A stretch of 6,334 bases of DNA. It comes from Methanomassiliicoccaceae archaeon UBA367 (GTDB lineage Archaea > Thermoplasmatota > Thermoplasmata > Methanomassiliicoccales > Methanomethylophilaceae). Below the pieces are notes generated by a model. The model saw only the letters and a program-made list of their open reading frames with translations. It made no database searches and was not told the DNA's origin. The stretch lies in contig DAXF01000077.1 of NCBI GenBank assembly GCA_002506255.1, positions 1 to 6,334 on the forward strand, given 5' to 3'. Of the stretch, positions 5,982 through 6,334 are shown piece after piece. Position 1 is the first letter of the stretch; each line of letters starts with the position of its first letter. A program made the translations under genes and the position numbers.

Positions 5982-6334
5982 ATGAGAATAGAGGACTCAG
6001 TCAGGAAGCATCTCTCGGACCTCAACGGAGCGGTCCACGGAGGTCAGGGATGGCGTTACGGCGGAGTCGAGGATTTCAGTCATAATCTCAATCCCTTAGG
6101 CCCGCCGGACATCCTGAACAACGTGATAATATCGGCCACATCGAACATCGGTCACTATCCGGATGATTCCTGCGCCGATCTTAAGAAGGTGATAGCCAAG
6201 AGGCACTCCCTGAGTGAGTGCAACGTAATGGTGGGGGCAGGTTCTTCCGACATAATACGGGCGTTCCCCAACACGTTCGTGGAGCCGGGGGACAAGGTGG
6301 TCATAGCCAGACCCACCTTCGCGGAGTACGGCAG
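5982..6334 (+). CDS. cobD: Threonine-phosphate decarboxylase-like PLP enzyme, 3' end beyond window
   Basis: Only the first 117 codons are present; the frame is open to the right edge. CobD is a PLP enzyme of aminotransferase fold class I that decarboxylates L-threonine O-3-phosphate to (R)-1-amino-2-propanol O-2-phosphate, the arm that links the corrin ring to the nucleotide loop of cobamides. Seen: HGG (residues 19-21), then DFSHNLNPLGPP (31-42), which closely matches the CobD hallmark DFS-x-N-x-NPLGPP, then a HYPDDSC segment (58-64) and GAGSSDIIRAF (87-97), the start of the PLP-binding fold. The catalytic lysine lies outside the window. Histidinol-phosphate aminotransferase (HisC) is the main alternative, but the HGG plus NPLGPP combination and the corrinoid importer upstream favour CobD. 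Some archaeal CobD proteins carry a C-terminal extension with threonine kinase activity; that cannot be judged here. The gene starts 38 bases after the ATPase stop, probably in the same operon. Confidence 0.85.
   Translation, partial: MRIEDSVRKHLSDLNGAVHGGQGWRYGGVEDFSHNLNPLGPPDILNNVIISATSNIGHYPDDSCADLKKVIAKRHSLSECNVMVGAGSSDIIRAFPNTFVEPGDKVVIARPTFAEYG

Overview
The window looks archaeal, most plausibly from a methanogen of the Methanomassiliicoccales/Thermoplasmata type. I infer this from style and gene content, not from a marker gene. Supporting signs are heavy use of ATA (Ile) and AGG/AGA (Arg) codons, GGTGA-type ribosome binding sites, and secreted proteins with a short charged N-terminus, one hydrophobic helix and an 'ESDAE' motif. 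The content is a corrinoid (vitamin B12-type) uptake cluster joined to a cobamide biosynthesis gene. All genes lie on the + strand, are tightly packed, and look like one operon that runs off both ends of the window.

Layout. (1) 7-819: an exported protein made of two copies of a DUF4430/transcobalamin-C-terminal-like domain. (2) 877-2271: an exported protein with one copy of the same domain followed by a complete BtuF-type substrate-binding domain. (3) 2268-5144: a 958-residue fusion of signal sequence, the same DUF4430-like domain, a PQQ-type beta-propeller of about eight blades, one extra transmembrane helix, and a complete BtuC/FecCD permease. (4) 5134-5943: the BtuD/FepC-type ATPase. (5) 5982 to the right edge: the first 117 codons of a CobD-like PLP enzyme. 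Genes 2 and 3 overlap by 4 bases and genes 3 and 4 by 11. The gaps between genes 1 and 2 (57 bases) and 4 and 5 (38 bases) are short. No stretch longer than 300 bases lacks a gene, and I saw no RNA gene, CRISPR array or mobile element.

How the genes fit together. BtuF captures a corrinoid outside the membrane, the BtuC part forms the channel, and BtuD powers it. CobD would make the aminopropanol phosphate arm needed to rebuild a complete cobamide from an imported incomplete corrinoid. The unusual part is the extracellular side. Four copies of one small domain, resembling the domain that closes over B12 in animal transcobalamin, occur in three adjacent genes, and a large propeller is covalently attached to the permease. 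This suggests a specialised surface corrinoid-capture apparatus built onto a standard type II ABC importer. The substrate is inferred from gene context; a haem or siderophore importer is not strictly excluded.
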